This document shows, piece by piece, positions 22,313-33,921 of a stretch of DNA of 64,000 nt (positions are counted from its first letter, which is position 1; each line of letters opens with the position of its first letter). The notes beneath the pieces were generated by a model. The model saw only the letters and a list, made by a program, of their open reading frames with translations, did no database searches and was not told where the DNA came from. Source of the DNA: Acanthosoma haemorrhoidale (lineage: Eukaryota; Arthropoda; Insecta; Hemiptera; Acanthosomatidae); the NCBI GenBank assembly GCA_930367205.1, contig OV884011.1, forward strand, positions 140,923,937 to 140,987,936, in the 5' to 3' direction. Position numbers and translations under genes: made by a program.

Positions 22313-25300
22313 GTAATAATTAATATCAATCATAACGAAAATGTCTGATCAATACAAAAAACATAATTAACGTTTGTCTATCCGTCCTTTTTAGAGCAGC
22401 TACCTTAGGAGACATTGAAAAACAGACACACAGTTGAAAATGGAGCCTCTCCCTTTAGTATCGGCAATATTTTAATTTTAAAAATCTATATATGTTGACT
22501 AAAAGCATATGAATTCCAGCAAATGCTAAGTGGAAGGAGTAGCATATGTTTCTATCAGCATCTAACCGTTAGGTTTTTTTTACAAAGGGTGTATTACATC
22601 CTTATGTAAACTGACATTCAGTTATAACAATACAAAAAAAAAAAAGTTTCGCGCCTGAAAAATACTTCTCAAGAGACACCTACAGCAATTACCAAACACT
22701 GTAATTCGCAGTAGGTCATGCCCTTGACATGCACTCGTGTACTTAATGCCCCTCACCACAGAACTAAAAGTCATCACATTCCTTGATTAATGCCACTCGA
22801 CGATATTAATGAGTCGAAGAAACAGCCATCACTGTTCCTCAGTTAGTGTATAGATGTGAAAACACGAAGTAGAGTATTTAGGAATGATTCCAATAGAATC
22901 TATTGGTATCTCGAACAAATTTATTCATGTACAAAACTGTCAACGTTTTCCCAAGTTCAGGCATCTTCAGGAGTGAAAATAAAAGGTAAAATACAAATAT
23001 TTTATTCGTGAGCCAGTAGAAAACAACAATTATCTTTCCATCGCAGCATGTAATTCTAATTTCTAACCTTCACAAACGACACATAATCCTCGTTGAACAA
23101 TTAAACAATTAAATCGTCAGTTATAAAAATACATCCAGTTGGTAACTATCACATTATAAAAATATTTTGTGTACTGTATATAAAGCTGTATAAATGTAAC
23201 AGTAGTAAACCTCTTTTTCAATTAACTGACTGAATCACTGCCCCTAAACTTTCTTTAAGTACGTATAATCACTTGGTGTTTTTAAGGAAATTGGGATCTA
23301 TTGTTGGAAATACTATAAGAATACCCACGATATCTGCCCCGATTATTGTCCCCTCTATTGCGTAGTGAAATATGCTAAAATCAATTTTGAATACTGCAAT
23401 AATGCACTGTTTCAAACAGATTTGAGGTCTGAATTGAGTGTAAAGTATTAGATCCTTCCATTGGTGTTCTGCTGGGAAATTTTTTGTTGTTGTTGGATAG
23501 TTATTAAAATAATTAAAATTGTTTCAGCAGACTAAACATGGGTCCAGTAATTAGTTGATTTTTTTTTATATCTGGAATACTAGCGTTGGTGAGTGGTACG
23601 TGTAAGGTATTTTAATATCCAATACGTCTTCGAAGAAACTGACGAGTTGATACGTTGATCCAAGTCTGAACTTTAAATCATAAATAGGTAAGCGTTGTCC
23701 CATACCTCACCGAATGTCTTGTACATCGAGAACCACGACAGATTTGCAGTAACACATAATATTTATTCCAGATCGCCTACATGTTGGTGAAAAAAAATTG
23801 AAAGGACTCATTTGTGATTGATTTTATCAACAGTTCATTTATCACATATTGTTATTAGTGTTATGACCTCTAATTATTATTTAGGAACAATGTATTTTGG
23901 ACATTATAGACCTAAGTGATTGAATTGTCCTTCATCTTACTTAATAATCATAAGTATTTAAAAAAAAATGTCCCGTATGTATCTCTTGAAATTATTCTTC
24001 ACTTTATTTATACGTTTTTTATTTCGTTAATATGCATTTCTTAGTCCAGTAGATTTATAACCTTTGTTTGAAGAGCAAATATTCATGTTGTAATTATAGT
24101 TTCAATGAACCAAATGCAAGTTACGTAAGTATTATCATGATCTTTAATTTGATACCCTACTATAAATTATATAAAGTATTTTTTTTTAAGTACCGACTAG
24201 TTAATTAATGACACTTGCACATATAACCAATTGGAACTCCTTATAAAATTTCACGACGTGAACAAAGACCAGATAGACAGACAGGAGAAAGCATGAGGTT
24301 TTGTAGTTTTGGAAAACGACAACGAAACCCTTAAAAAATTGGTGAACTACACGGACTAGTACTAGTATGATTACTTTTGCGTATTTATGAAGACTTTAAA
24401 GAAGGTTTGCACACTGGTGTGAAATTATCCTCGGACATAAAATTAATAAAGCCACTAGACGCGACAAACCTGTTATCGCCCGTTGGCCGACTTAAGCACG
24501 GGTTTCTCTAGTGCAACCACCGCAGGTTGTTTACGAACATGCATTACATACCATTACCTCGACTCATTAATGCAGACCCCAAGTCGTGAAAAATACTTCA
24601 CCTTTACCCGTGCGCACCTTTTCGATTGGCAAATGGCGTTTTTTTTCTTCTGCAACTTGTATACCACGTCGTGACATGGTTCTGATTTCGATTACGCTTC
24701 AATCATCCTATAGAGGAAGCGTAATGTCTACGAGACATGACATACACCACGGAAAGGAGAGATCATAAACGTAAATGGCTTTCTAGTAATCGGTTCACGG
24801 TAGGATCTTGTCCCAAGGTGCTGTAATCTATACTATACGTCTCATTCTGTAAATTCTACGAGCGATTTCTTTGTTCTACTCGTATTCCTATATTTTACCA
24901 AGAAGTTTAGTAGACCGCGTCTTAACCCCGCCTGAAAAAAAAATTCATAGGGGAATGAACGGTTTAAGCTGTCTATTGACAGAGAATAAACCACATACTG
25001 TCGTATATAATTGTTTATATAGATAACTGATTTTATATGTTAGTTTATATGAATCGAAATGCAATGCAGTTTTTGTTAAACACTTGTTCCGAATAATCTT
25101 GTATAATAAGGGCCTCCTTGTTTTCATATTTTTATTATTCTATTTTTATAACTTTTATCCTATAGTTTACTCTTATGTATATATTTCTACAAAATCTCAA
25201 ATTATTAGTTCACATTGAATTTTTTCTTCGTTACTTTGTTCGGCTATGTAAGGGTACTGCACTGAAACATATAAATTTTCGTGTACAGGAAGTTTTATGC

Positions 25301-25777
25301 TGTTGTAAAAGATTTATCCCCGCGGAAAATTATCAATAAATAGCTTCAGTTAACGGTGATAGTACATACTAGTAAAACCTTACTAGTTGATAGTAGTAAG
25401 AGTACAAAACGGAACTAATGGACTTGGGAAATCTTACTTAAATGCGTAACATGGAAGGGAATAAGTTCAAATTCATTTCAGCTAACATGCCATAAATATT
25501 TTAAAACAAACATGATTTGATTTAATATGGTAGATTCACAGAAGGAACCCACACGGCAGTAAAGTACAAGGCTATTACTACTGTACTAGGTTGTTACAAA
25601 ACCCTTATATGTCCAACAAAGTCCTTGTGTATGAAAACATTATTGGGTTTAAAATAATATATTAAATGGTTTTGAAGACATTTGGTTTGTATAATTTGTA
25701 TCATTGATTGGATCCTTATTCAAATAGGTACACCAACATTCTTTGCTTTTCGTTTACTGCTATCTTTTGCAACGAGA
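22313..25777. other. Noncoding stretch without recognised features
   Basis: AT-rich, with short open frames only. A moderately GC-rich patch at about 24470-24740 contains overlapping short plus-strand frames with no family motif. It may be an old repeat. Confidence 0.35.
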
Positions 25778-25990
25778 ATGTCCGAAGAAAACATTGTGTT
25801 TAGCGATCTTTTAAGGGACTACTAGAAAAAAGGTTTGAGTGTGAAGGAGGCAGCAAAAGAAATTTGTTTGGTCGAAGGCTAAGGGTTGCTTCATCAGAAT
25901 ACGGTAGCGCTTTGGTACTAACACTTCAACGCTGGGAACGGCTGTATTCGATCAGGTTGCCCTGCTCTATAGCGCAAATTAGTCAGGATT
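25778..25990 (+). pseudogene. Mariner transposase N-terminal relic
   Basis: From the ATG at 25778 the frame reads MSEENIVFSDLLRDY, stop, KKGLSVKEAAKEICLVEG, then a decayed stretch including HFNAGN and RSGCPAL. This follows the first helix-turn-helix of mariner-type transposases, where a LLYEF..G.SA.EA...IC..YG segment leads to a WF.RF.SG stretch (established knowledge). Several stops and shifts make it dead. No catalytic part or inverted ends were found downstream. Confidence 0.5.
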
Positions 25991-27094
25991 CGTATGGGAC
26001 AACACGAGCTCAGGGGATACAATAGGAGCTTCCAATGCCACCGTAAGAATAACAACTTTTGAAATAAACTAGTTTTTTTGCACTAGAGCTTTTGTAACAA
26101 CCAAACAAATAATAAGGGAAGGGGGACTATTAAGGGTCGGATAAATCTTGGCTAGAAAATCTGTTCAAACGAAGATTAACTGTGCAATTTATGATTGCAT
26201 TACAAAGATAGTAATGTCCTCACCGAATTCCCTATCGAGGTTCTGTTACCTCATTTTACTTGTTGCAGGTTTATTTACCGAGAACCAATCACCTGATGTA
26301 GTAAAGAATAGTTATCAGTCATAATACAAATGTAAATTCTTCGGTGTGTGTTAAACTTTAACAGCTTTGTTGTGGGGTTAGCCCTTTTAAGAATATTTCT
26401 TACGCAACCTACAGTCTGACATGGTGGGCATTCCTAAGACACTTTCATCGGTTACCGAGAACCGGTTGTTCAGCTAAAGTAGGCTGGGATGAATATTTGA
26501 CGCTGACTTCATTTCACCTACAAAGAATTATGTGGGATTATTTAATGTGATCTTAAAAAAAATCGATGTGTAGTTATATTTCAAAAAATAAACCGTATAA
26601 CGAATATCAAACAATTTCAAGGAGTAACAGAAGAAATCCAGTCAAATCCATTTTAATAATTTTTTTCAAATTTCTTAAACTCGATTTTAAGTGTCAGAGG
26701 TGATTAAGTAAATAAAACCAAATAGTTTTCCACTAAAATATCCGGTGCTTCACAGGGTAATATGAGTCTTTGGGGCACTGGAGGCCCTCCCTCATTAGAC
26801 CCAAGATGAAATTTGATAAGTGCGAGCTTTAGGGAAAAACAAAACAATTTGACTGGCTGACGATACAATTGTCTTTAATCAAGTTCTACGTAGCATAATA
26901 TCCTTGAATATGTATTCTTATAAATATTTCAACATTAAAAAATTAGATAATAGTTGATATAACAAAATCTTTAATGATAAATGATTATTGCGGTTGTGGA
27001 AGGGTATAGTTAAATAATAAAACTTCCGTCTTTCCACGATATAGTATTTATTCTCCAATATCCTTTTCGACATCTCTAAGCTGTCACCTTCAGT
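25991..27094. other. Noncoding stretch
   Basis: AT-rich sequence after the mariner N-terminal relic. A patch at about 26390-26540 is less AT-rich and could be the remainder of that element, but no catalytic motif could be read. A 60-codon minus-strand frame at 26918-27100 is unremarkable. Confidence 0.3.
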
Positions 27095-27101
27095 TCGCAA
27101 G

Positions 27102-27455
27102 TGTTTTTTTTTTTTTTCCCCATAGCTCTCAAACTTATAAAAAATAGGATGTGGGAAAAATAAAAGGAAAATTATTTTGGATTAATGGGTGCCTTTCACT
27201 AAGGGGAGTCCTATTTGAAGGATGTATGAGAAGGATATGGGGTGTGGGATGCCTAAAGGAGGCGGGTGGGTTCGGGAAGGTAGTGAGAGTCTACCTATGG
27301 TGAAGCCTAGGGGTACTAGGCATTGGTTCGTAGTCGGTCAGGTCATACCTGGCCCCGCCCCTGAAGGGGGCTGCACTGTGTCGGCCTATCGGCCGGAAGA
27401 TCGACCCATCCTGAGCAGGTAGAAGAAATGGTGCTTCGGTTGAGCGACCGGGAGA
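27102..27455 (-). mobile_element. LINE 3'-UTR fragment (element D), severely 5'-truncated
   Basis: The sequence matches the reverse complement of the 3' UTR of element X (about 46740-47080) over nearly its whole length. Shared landmarks include AGCTCTCAAACTTATAAAA, AGGTAGTGAGAGTCTACC and TCGGCCTATCGGCCGG. It starts with a poly(T) run at 27104-27118, the A tail of a minus-strand insertion. It is flanked by TCGCAAG at 27095-27101 and 27456-27462, a 7-bp target duplication. It contains no coding part. The plus-strand open frame across it is a by-product. Confidence 0.88.
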
Positions 27456-27462
27456 TCGCAAG

Positions 27463-28906
27463 CCATATGAACCTCCTAAATAAAGCCAGATAGTCGTGCA
27501 GTGAAGTGGGAAGATGTAGGAAACCTATTTTAAAGTTTTCACTCTATCAATTTGGAAAGTAGCCACAAAATCAGTGTATTACTGTGTTTCCTAATAGTTT
27601 TTTTTTAATTTTAATTATTTATTACGTAGGTGTCGAATTTAAAAATTTTTTTTAGCAAAATGGATGGATCATTTCGGCCTAGGTGCACTGTGCTGCACTG
27701 TCAATATTTTGAATATGTTTATAACTTATTTATTGCTGTCGTTGTTGCTATTAATGATAGATTATGTCTGCCTCCATAAGTACAATCAAAGTTTTTATCA
27801 TGGACTTTTCATTTTAGCAAACGGAACATGACAGTCGAAAACGTTAATGAAAAATAATTGAATTAATCATACCAATTGTTCGTGGTGACTTTTGAACAAG
27901 GGAAACAATTTATTTATCTAAATTAATCTAAATAAATATTTATTTGTATAAATTTGAATTATATTACGTTACCGTACAACGGTTTCCATAAATGTATTAT
28001 TATAAATGAGTAGCCTCCCTTAATGAGAAAAATGACAGTAGTTACGAAATACTTTCTAAGGACCTTTTTTGTATCGAACCATTCTTGCCAAAACTCATGC
28101 ATACATATATAATCTTCTTAATTTTAAATCCTAATTCGTTCCCACAAGATCCCAGCCTCATCCTCAACCGTTAGGTACCACACTCCATTTACCATTTCTC
28201 GTTCCTCTTACTTTTCAAAAACAGTTTTTTTTCCAATTTTTCTTTTTCGCCTAAACTGTCCAAGGTTTGAACTGGTCTGTTGGAGTGCTAGTCCTATTTC
28301 CTAAACATTTTCATTTTGTACAATTTAACGTCTAACAGTTTTATTTTCATTTCATATTGCTCTGATTTCACATGTATATATTTATGTGAATGTTAACTTA
28401 TGCATATATCAGGAATATTAGGTTTATTTTATTGGTCCTTGACAGCAGCTTCGTAGATGTTGTTTTAGCCGGGTAGAAATACTGAAATACGCGGGCTTTG
28501 TACTTTCCTTATACGATTGGCGGGCATCTTCATAAAATACAAAAAAACACATTGACCAGTGATGACAATTAGGATCGGACGCGCAAGGCCTCACAATAAT
28601 GGCCTGCACTGTCATAATTATTACGGGAAATGCCAAGGATTGTTCGTCCGCCGGTGAGCTATGATTATTCTGATTGCCTATTATTGTAACAGCAATTATC
28701 TTTAGAATTGAGTAATTTTCTGCTAAATGGGATCTGACCCAGTCGGTTTCCTAAATTAAAACTCAACGCAACTGAAGCAGAATTTCCTTTTAAATCATAC
28801 TATTCTATGTGGAACTTAAGCGTATGATGGGAACGTTAACATAATAATGGCATGCGTCTGTCCTAACCTGATTCTGTGTGGTATTGCATTTACAAAAATT
28901 AATAAA
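27463..28906. other. Noncoding stretch
   Basis: AT-rich, no recognisable gene or repeat. The minus-strand frame at 28424-28636 (70 codons) lacks motifs. Confidence 0.35.
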
Positions 28907-28908
28907 TA

Positions 28909-29563
28909 CAGAGGGGTCCAAAAAAATGTATCCACTGTTTAAAAGTCCATAACTTGCAAACTAATTGATGGAGTTGTCTCATTTTTGGTAGTGTAACAGT
29001 TTGTAGTTCCGGCAATCGCCATACAAGCGTTGTATTGCGTTGTTTTGTTTTGTCAGATGACAGTCGCCAGATAGTTAGTGTTTTATTGTTAGTTGTACCT
29101 TGTTACTCTAGTAAACATGGCTGGCGTAAGGCTTACATTTGATGAAAGGAAGTCTTTTTTAAAGTGGTATTTTAAGTACGAAAACATTAATGAGGTTCAA
29201 CGGCAATGGCGAAATGTGTATCAAACAGAGCCACCGACACGTTTAACGATTCGTCGCATTCGAGACAAATTTGAAGCCGAAGGCTGCATTAAAGATGTAC
29301 ACAAACAACGATCTGGACGATCTGTAACATTAACAAGTCCATTTAACTCCCATCTTGTGTTACAAAAATTCACTCGCTCACCACAGAAGTCTGTGAGTCA
29401 GTGTGCCCGTGAAACTGGAGTGAGTCGCTCAAGTGTTCGGCGAATTTTGATATCTTTAAGTTGGACTTTAAGCTACACTTCCACCAAAAATGAGACAACT
29501 CCGTCAATTAGTTTGCAAGTTATGGGCTGTTAACCAGTGGATACATTTTTTTGGACCCCTCTG
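28909..29563 (+). mobile_element. Non-autonomous Tc1/mariner-type element with about 85-bp inverted repeats
   Basis: The ends are exact inverted copies for 29 bases (CAGAGGGGTCCAAAAAAATG...). The inverted repeats continue with few mismatches to about 28993 on the left and from about 29480 on the right. The landmark AACTTGCAAACTAATTGA is present in both. A TA dinucleotide flanks each side (28907-28908 and 29564-29565), the usual target duplication of the Tc1/mariner superfamily. Total length is 655 bp. The interior has a single ORF covering only the N-terminal, DNA-binding part of a transposase. The high similarity of the ends and the intact ORF suggest a fairly young copy. Confidence 0.93.
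29117..29533 (+). CDS. Transposase N-terminal DNA-binding domain protein (138 aa, catalytic part missing)
   Basis: The frame starts MAGVRLTFDERKSFLKWYFK and is open to TAA at 29531-29533. An upstream in-frame start at 29093 is also possible, but the MAGV start matches the usual beginning of such proteins. Residues about 5-60 resemble the DUF4817-type helix-turn-helix found at the start of many insect transposon proteins (WRNVYQTEPPTRLTIRRIRDKF). A second helix-turn-helix lies at about 90-115 (SVSQCARETGVSRSSVRRIL). Just after it the sequence enters the right inverted repeat, so the DDE/D catalytic domain is deleted. It could bind element ends without cutting, in the manner of P-element KP repressors, but this is inference. 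Expression is unknown. Confidence 0.72.
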   Translation: MAGVRLTFDERKSFLKWYFKYENINEVQRQWRNVYQTEPPTRLTIRRIRDKFEAEGCIKDVHKQRSGRSVTLTSPFNSHLVLQKFTRSPQKSVSQCARETGVSRSSVRRILISLSWTLSYTSTKNETTPSISLQVMGC

Positions 29564-29565
29564 TA

Positions 29566-31552
29566 TATACAAATAAAATAATATATATAAATAAAAGGTT
29601 GTGTCGTTAAACTTGTATTATGTTTTTTTTTTAACAGATTTGGAATATGTACTGGTTGATCCACGGATTAGTAACCTCGCCATTTATTCTGACTTTTTTA
29701 ACCAACTAAAATATAAAAAAAAATATAGGGTATTAGAAAGTGATGACACCTTATTGTATATTATTATATATGAGTCGATATTAAATACCATGAATACTTT
29801 GTATTATTTAAAAGGTCTTGGCCACTAAAACATGGTTTTCCGAAAAATGAAAAAAAAAGTTAAATACCAAAAATACTTACATACAAATTGACAGGCAGAG
29901 GAAAGATTAGAAGGAAAGAAGACTCCCGAATGACATTATAACTTTCCTCTTCGGTATAGAAGATACACCCCTGCCTTCTGATGTCCAAATGATTTCGTTA
30001 ATGGCTTTAGCAATAGTTATCAATGTAAGGACAAACTTGACCATGAAGTACCTACGACTTTTAGACTTTGTTGCAGACGTTTAGACTTTGATTTATATTA
30101 GAATATGATTGATTTTAAAACTAAATAAATCAAAAGACGTTTACGATCAATGGCAAGGGATCAGTGCCCTGGAAGGGACGATCACATCTTAGTTCAAGGG
30201 CTCACACAGTTCCACGTGGGACTTTAAATATTTAGGATGTAGTGGGGTAGATGAGTATAATTTTAATATTATCATTTACCGTAATGCTTGAGGACTTGTG
30301 GAAAGAAAATGGGAGGAACGTAATCTATTCCCTAGAATTATATACATTTTTGTTATCCTGTATTCATCGCTAATAACAATTCATAGATTCTTCGGGGCTC
30401 GTTAATTTTATTTTACACCATAAGTCCTTATCTTGGAATGTATTTTCGATCAATTGTATTTCAATCAATCTCTAGTAATCAAGTTTTACTTTGATGTTAA
30501 CTTTTCCTCTTAATGATCCAATGACATGAAAAAAAATGTCTGTCACCCAGACAATGAGTAATTATTTTCTATTAATTATTGTAGCTATTTGCTGATCAAA
30601 ACGGACGTGTATATACGTAAATTGGTCACGATGGGCAGTATTCCAAATGAATGATCTTGATGCTATGGTTAAGGACAACTAACGTTTGCTGAGGAATTTC
30701 TTCAGCACAGCCAATAACTCCTTGTTTGGTATTGGTTTTTTAGACGTTAAGTTTTTACGGATGTCATGTTAAATGGGTAATGGGTACTTGAAAATTATTT
30801 TTACTCGCGTGCTTCCCTATATAGTTTATAATTACTTCGCAACCCTCTTTCAGTTATTTTATATATCATCTTCTCTCTTTCTCACTTCTTGTTTAACTTT
30901 TACTGTATTCTAAAACCTACTATGATTATTTGCCTGACGATGAAATTTGGTTACACAATATAAATTATTTCTATGTACATGCTGCTTAGTACATTCTTTA
31001 ACTCAGTAATTAATTTTGATGTCATTAGGAGCTGTAGCAACATTCCTCTAAAATGCATCCCCCCTCCCCTTCTTCATCCCTCAGTTCTGCAATACTCAAT
31101 ACTATTCTCAGTAATTTTAGAAAGAGCTGGCTAAGATCCTATCCTCAAGATAAATAATAATAATCATCATAATAATACTAATATTTCAATAAATAGTAGA
31201 TCTTTTGATATGTTTTTCTAGAGGTTAAAGCATTGAAATAGTGGAAAAACTGTATACACTGCAGCTTGAACCGGCGCATAGTGGGCTGTCTGACAACAAA
31301 AGTCAAAGTAAATTAATTAATGGTTATTTTAGGTCAAACTTATTTGTCCTTGTTAGGAAAAGATCAATTTAATTCAGAAATGTTTTGCACGCAATTAAAA
31401 GATGAATTTCACAAGATATCTTACCCCCGAAACTAAAACAATTTCAGGAAAAAGCAAAAATAAAATCACATTAATTAAATAATCTAAGTAATAAATTAAT
31501 AAATCACCTTACTAAAACTAAACATGTGCAAATAATTATTATAGCATATCAC
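29566..31552. other. Noncoding stretch
   Basis: AT-rich. A frame at 29601-29828 follows a good acceptor-like tract (poly-T then AACAG at 29634-29638) and reads LEYVLVDPRISNLAIYSDF. It lacks a recognisable family and a following donor, so it is not called. Nothing else was recognised. Confidence 0.3.
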
Positions 31553-32105
31553 TTAATATGTCCAAGTTGGTTTCGTTATCACTGATGCTACTTGCTTAGG
31601 TCCTTGGACCTCCAATACTTCTTTAGAACAATCGTTCACTAAAATTGTTTGGCATATGAGATCACTGGACGGATGGACATTAAAGTAAAAAATATCTTCA
31701 TTTGTATGTGTTCTAGGTATTTTTCTAGAAAATTCCTGGCGATAATTTTTAAATTCCTTTCTTGGATACTTTAAAAACGACTCTCTTGGACTTCCTAAAA
31801 CAGGTGGCCGATAGGAAGAAGACATTTTTTGAGAGATCGGTGGTCTATGAATAAGAATTTTGTGAACGGCCAAGGGCATAATATACCATCCATAATCTTC
31901 TATCATATTTTGCTTTGTTTAAAGCATAATCTTCAAAATCAGGATGTTTTATTTCAAAAGAGTATGCTAAGACTTACAGAGTAACGTTAAACCTTTCAAT
32001 GAGTTCGTCATCAACGCCAGTTAGATCTGAAGACGTCTTATAATTTCGAAAAATCGTCTTGCCGTGTTGCCATCATTTGTATTTCCCACTCCTTGTTTGT
32101 GAGTA
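31553..32105 (-). pseudogene. Broken member of an uncharacterised transposon-associated insect protein family
   Basis: Minus-strand fragments lie in order across three frames. First GVGNTNDGNTARRFFE (about 32095-32045), then SSDLTGVDDELIERFNVTL (to about 31978), then SFEIKHPDFEDYALNK, and last a 117-codon open frame (31906-31553). That frame has YGWYIMPLAVHKILIH, EFKNYRQEFSRKIPRTHTNED and a C-terminal tail. From memory, the motifs NDGNTARRFF, WYYMP..VHK.LIHG and HSRK.SR..TNED co-occur in a family of unnamed, repetitive insect proteins. Their function is not established to my knowledge. Frameshifts near 32045 and 31905 and a stop near 31975 show this copy is dead. Confidence 0.62.
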
Positions 32106-32413
32106 TCGATGAGCAACACGGTTTCTAAACGAAATCTGTCAATAATTTTTTTTTTTTTCTAGAAGCCACGTTATCCTTTTCGTTTTGGCAACCGGCACGC
32201 CATTGTTTTATTCCTAGTTTGTAGGCGACGTGAAGCTACGATTGCACTCAACCCAGGTTCACTTTAAAAATTAAAAAAGAGAAAGAAGGATTGAATGAAG
32301 TAGTTCTTCTCTTAGACATTTAGAAGTTCTGAAGGGTGAATTTATTTTGTACATATTCATTAAAGATACTCGGCATTCCTGATTTTGTCTATTAATTACT
32401 ATTTGGTGTTATC

Positions 32414-32474
32414 TAATAGACAAACCTGTCACTGTACGTCGTGCTATCCACTTAGATTTATATTTCTAAGCTTA
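32414..32474 (+). repeat. Direct repeat copy 1 (about 61 bp)
   Basis: It begins TAATAGACAAACCTGTCACT and shares CTGTCACTGTACGT, ATCCACTTAGATTTAT and CTAAGCTTA with 33028-33088. The spacing is about 614 bases. This could be the two ends of an old terminal-repeat element or two copies of a short repeat; nothing between them decides. Confidence 0.75.
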
Positions 32475-33027
32475 GGTGACACTCATTTTAATCGCATATT
32501 ATGCAACTGAATTGAATAATTCAATATAAATTGAACACTATAAATGATTACTATGTAATATTACGCGATTGTAGTAGGTTTGTATGTGAAATACATGACT
32601 AGTATAAACAAGAGATATACATAGTCAGAAGTTTTAAGAACGTTACTTTTTTGGCTATTTAAAATTTGTATTCTAGTTTCAATTTCTACTCAATTGAAAA
32701 ATAAATTATTTAAAAATCGACCGGAACTTTTTTATGAATTCAGTTGAAACATTTAAAAAAAAACTTACCTCTAGAGTTAGAATCCGTATTCTTGAAAAAT
32801 CTTAACTTAAAGGTGTTAAATTTATAAGTTGTTCACTCTGGCAATTATACCAGTATACTACCGATAGCACCACCTTACATGAATTAGACATTGACTCATT
32901 CTTTGTTAACTTTGAACTTGGTTAATACGATTTTTTCTAATATCCCTGAACCTTAGTCTTGGTTTAGAATTAAATTTTATAACAAATATATTCCATCAAT
33001 TTTTTTACTTTTGACCCGCTAGATTGT

Positions 33028-33088
33028 TAATAGACAGCCCTGTCACTGTACGTAGTGGCATCCACTTAGATTTATTTTACTAAGCTTA
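33028..33088 (+). repeat. Direct repeat copy 2 (about 61 bp)
   Basis: The partner of 32414-32474, with a handful of substitutions. The 553-base interval between the copies has no recognisable coding potential. Confidence 0.75.
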
Positions 33089-33866
33089 TGCAACAATGAA
33101 TTGATTAAAATAACTTTTGTCTGGCCACAGTTTTTCATTATATTTATAGTATTCCAAGCGCTTTCGAGTTTAATCCACTATAACCTTCAGGTGCATAAAA
33201 GAGAAACAATAAATAATTATAGGGCGAAAACACGACTTCTATTCGAACTGAGGATCTTCGGTTTTTTTTTAAATAACTATATTGCCATTTTAAATACGTA
33301 CATAGAAAAATATATATTTACAAAATTAATTATTTACAATATATTTCTATCGTATGAAAAATCTGTTCAGACTTGCCAGGGTAACCATATTCCTCCCCTA
33401 ATGGCCAAACTGTTATTTTTTCTTTTAGTGGGTCTCGTTTATATTGTATACTGCGACATATTGTAAATACTTTATGTATAAGAGAGGGTAAATGCAATAT
33501 TGTGAGTTTGTTACGGATGAGGCCATATATTATTTATTGTCCTAGTTGGGCATATTCTAATATTTAGCTTTCTTGCAGTTGCTCTAGAAAAACACACACA
33601 AAAAAAATCACTTTGAATGTTTGTTGACAGACAAATACCCATTTTTTATTGCTAATTATGGTTTATGTTTTATGATTTGTCACAGTTTTCATGTCATCGT
33701 TGTTATATTGAAATTTCGATGCTCAGTTCATATTTCTAGTTTTATCAGGGAATTCACAATGACATAAACAACAGACATAGAAATGAAGTGCAGTTTGCAA
33801 TGTTTTTATTTAATTAATGAAATCGCTACGGTAATAGAAAGGTTAATTAACTGGAGACGACATGAT

Positions 33867-33921
33867 TAGCATAGCTGGTTAGAGCGCCTGAATGGAAATG
33901 AAAAGTAAGCGGGTTCAAAAA
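33867..33921 (+). repeat. tRNA-like SINE fragment (degenerate)
   Basis: TTAGCATAGCTGGTTAGAGC is a good A box with D-arm features. GCGGGTTCAAAAATG at about 33908-33922 is a damaged B box at plausible spacing. The acceptor stem does not pair. Confidence 0.45.

Larger units (their letters stand above)
32106..33866. other. Noncoding stretch with a dispersed direct repeat
   Basis: AT-rich. It holds a pair of about 61-bp direct repeats (32414-32474 and 33028-33088). A 121-codon plus-strand frame at 33101-33466 is dominated by I, F, L, Y, N and K, as expected of AT-rich noncoding DNA. It was not called. Confidence 0.35.

Noticed and set aside
27222..27422. Plus-strand open frame inside element D
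   Set aside because: It lies in a LINE 3' UTR read in antisense, and is a by-product of GC-rich sequence. The same applies to the frame at 46587-47006.
29601..29828. 75-codon plus-strand frame after a good acceptor-like tract
   Set aside because: AT-rich composition, no donor at a sensible position and no family. It is next to a transposon and not supported as an exon.
33101..33466. 121-codon plus-strand open frame
   Set aside because: Residues are those expected from AT-rich noncoding DNA (I, F, L, Y, N, K). The apparent membrane segments follow from that bias.
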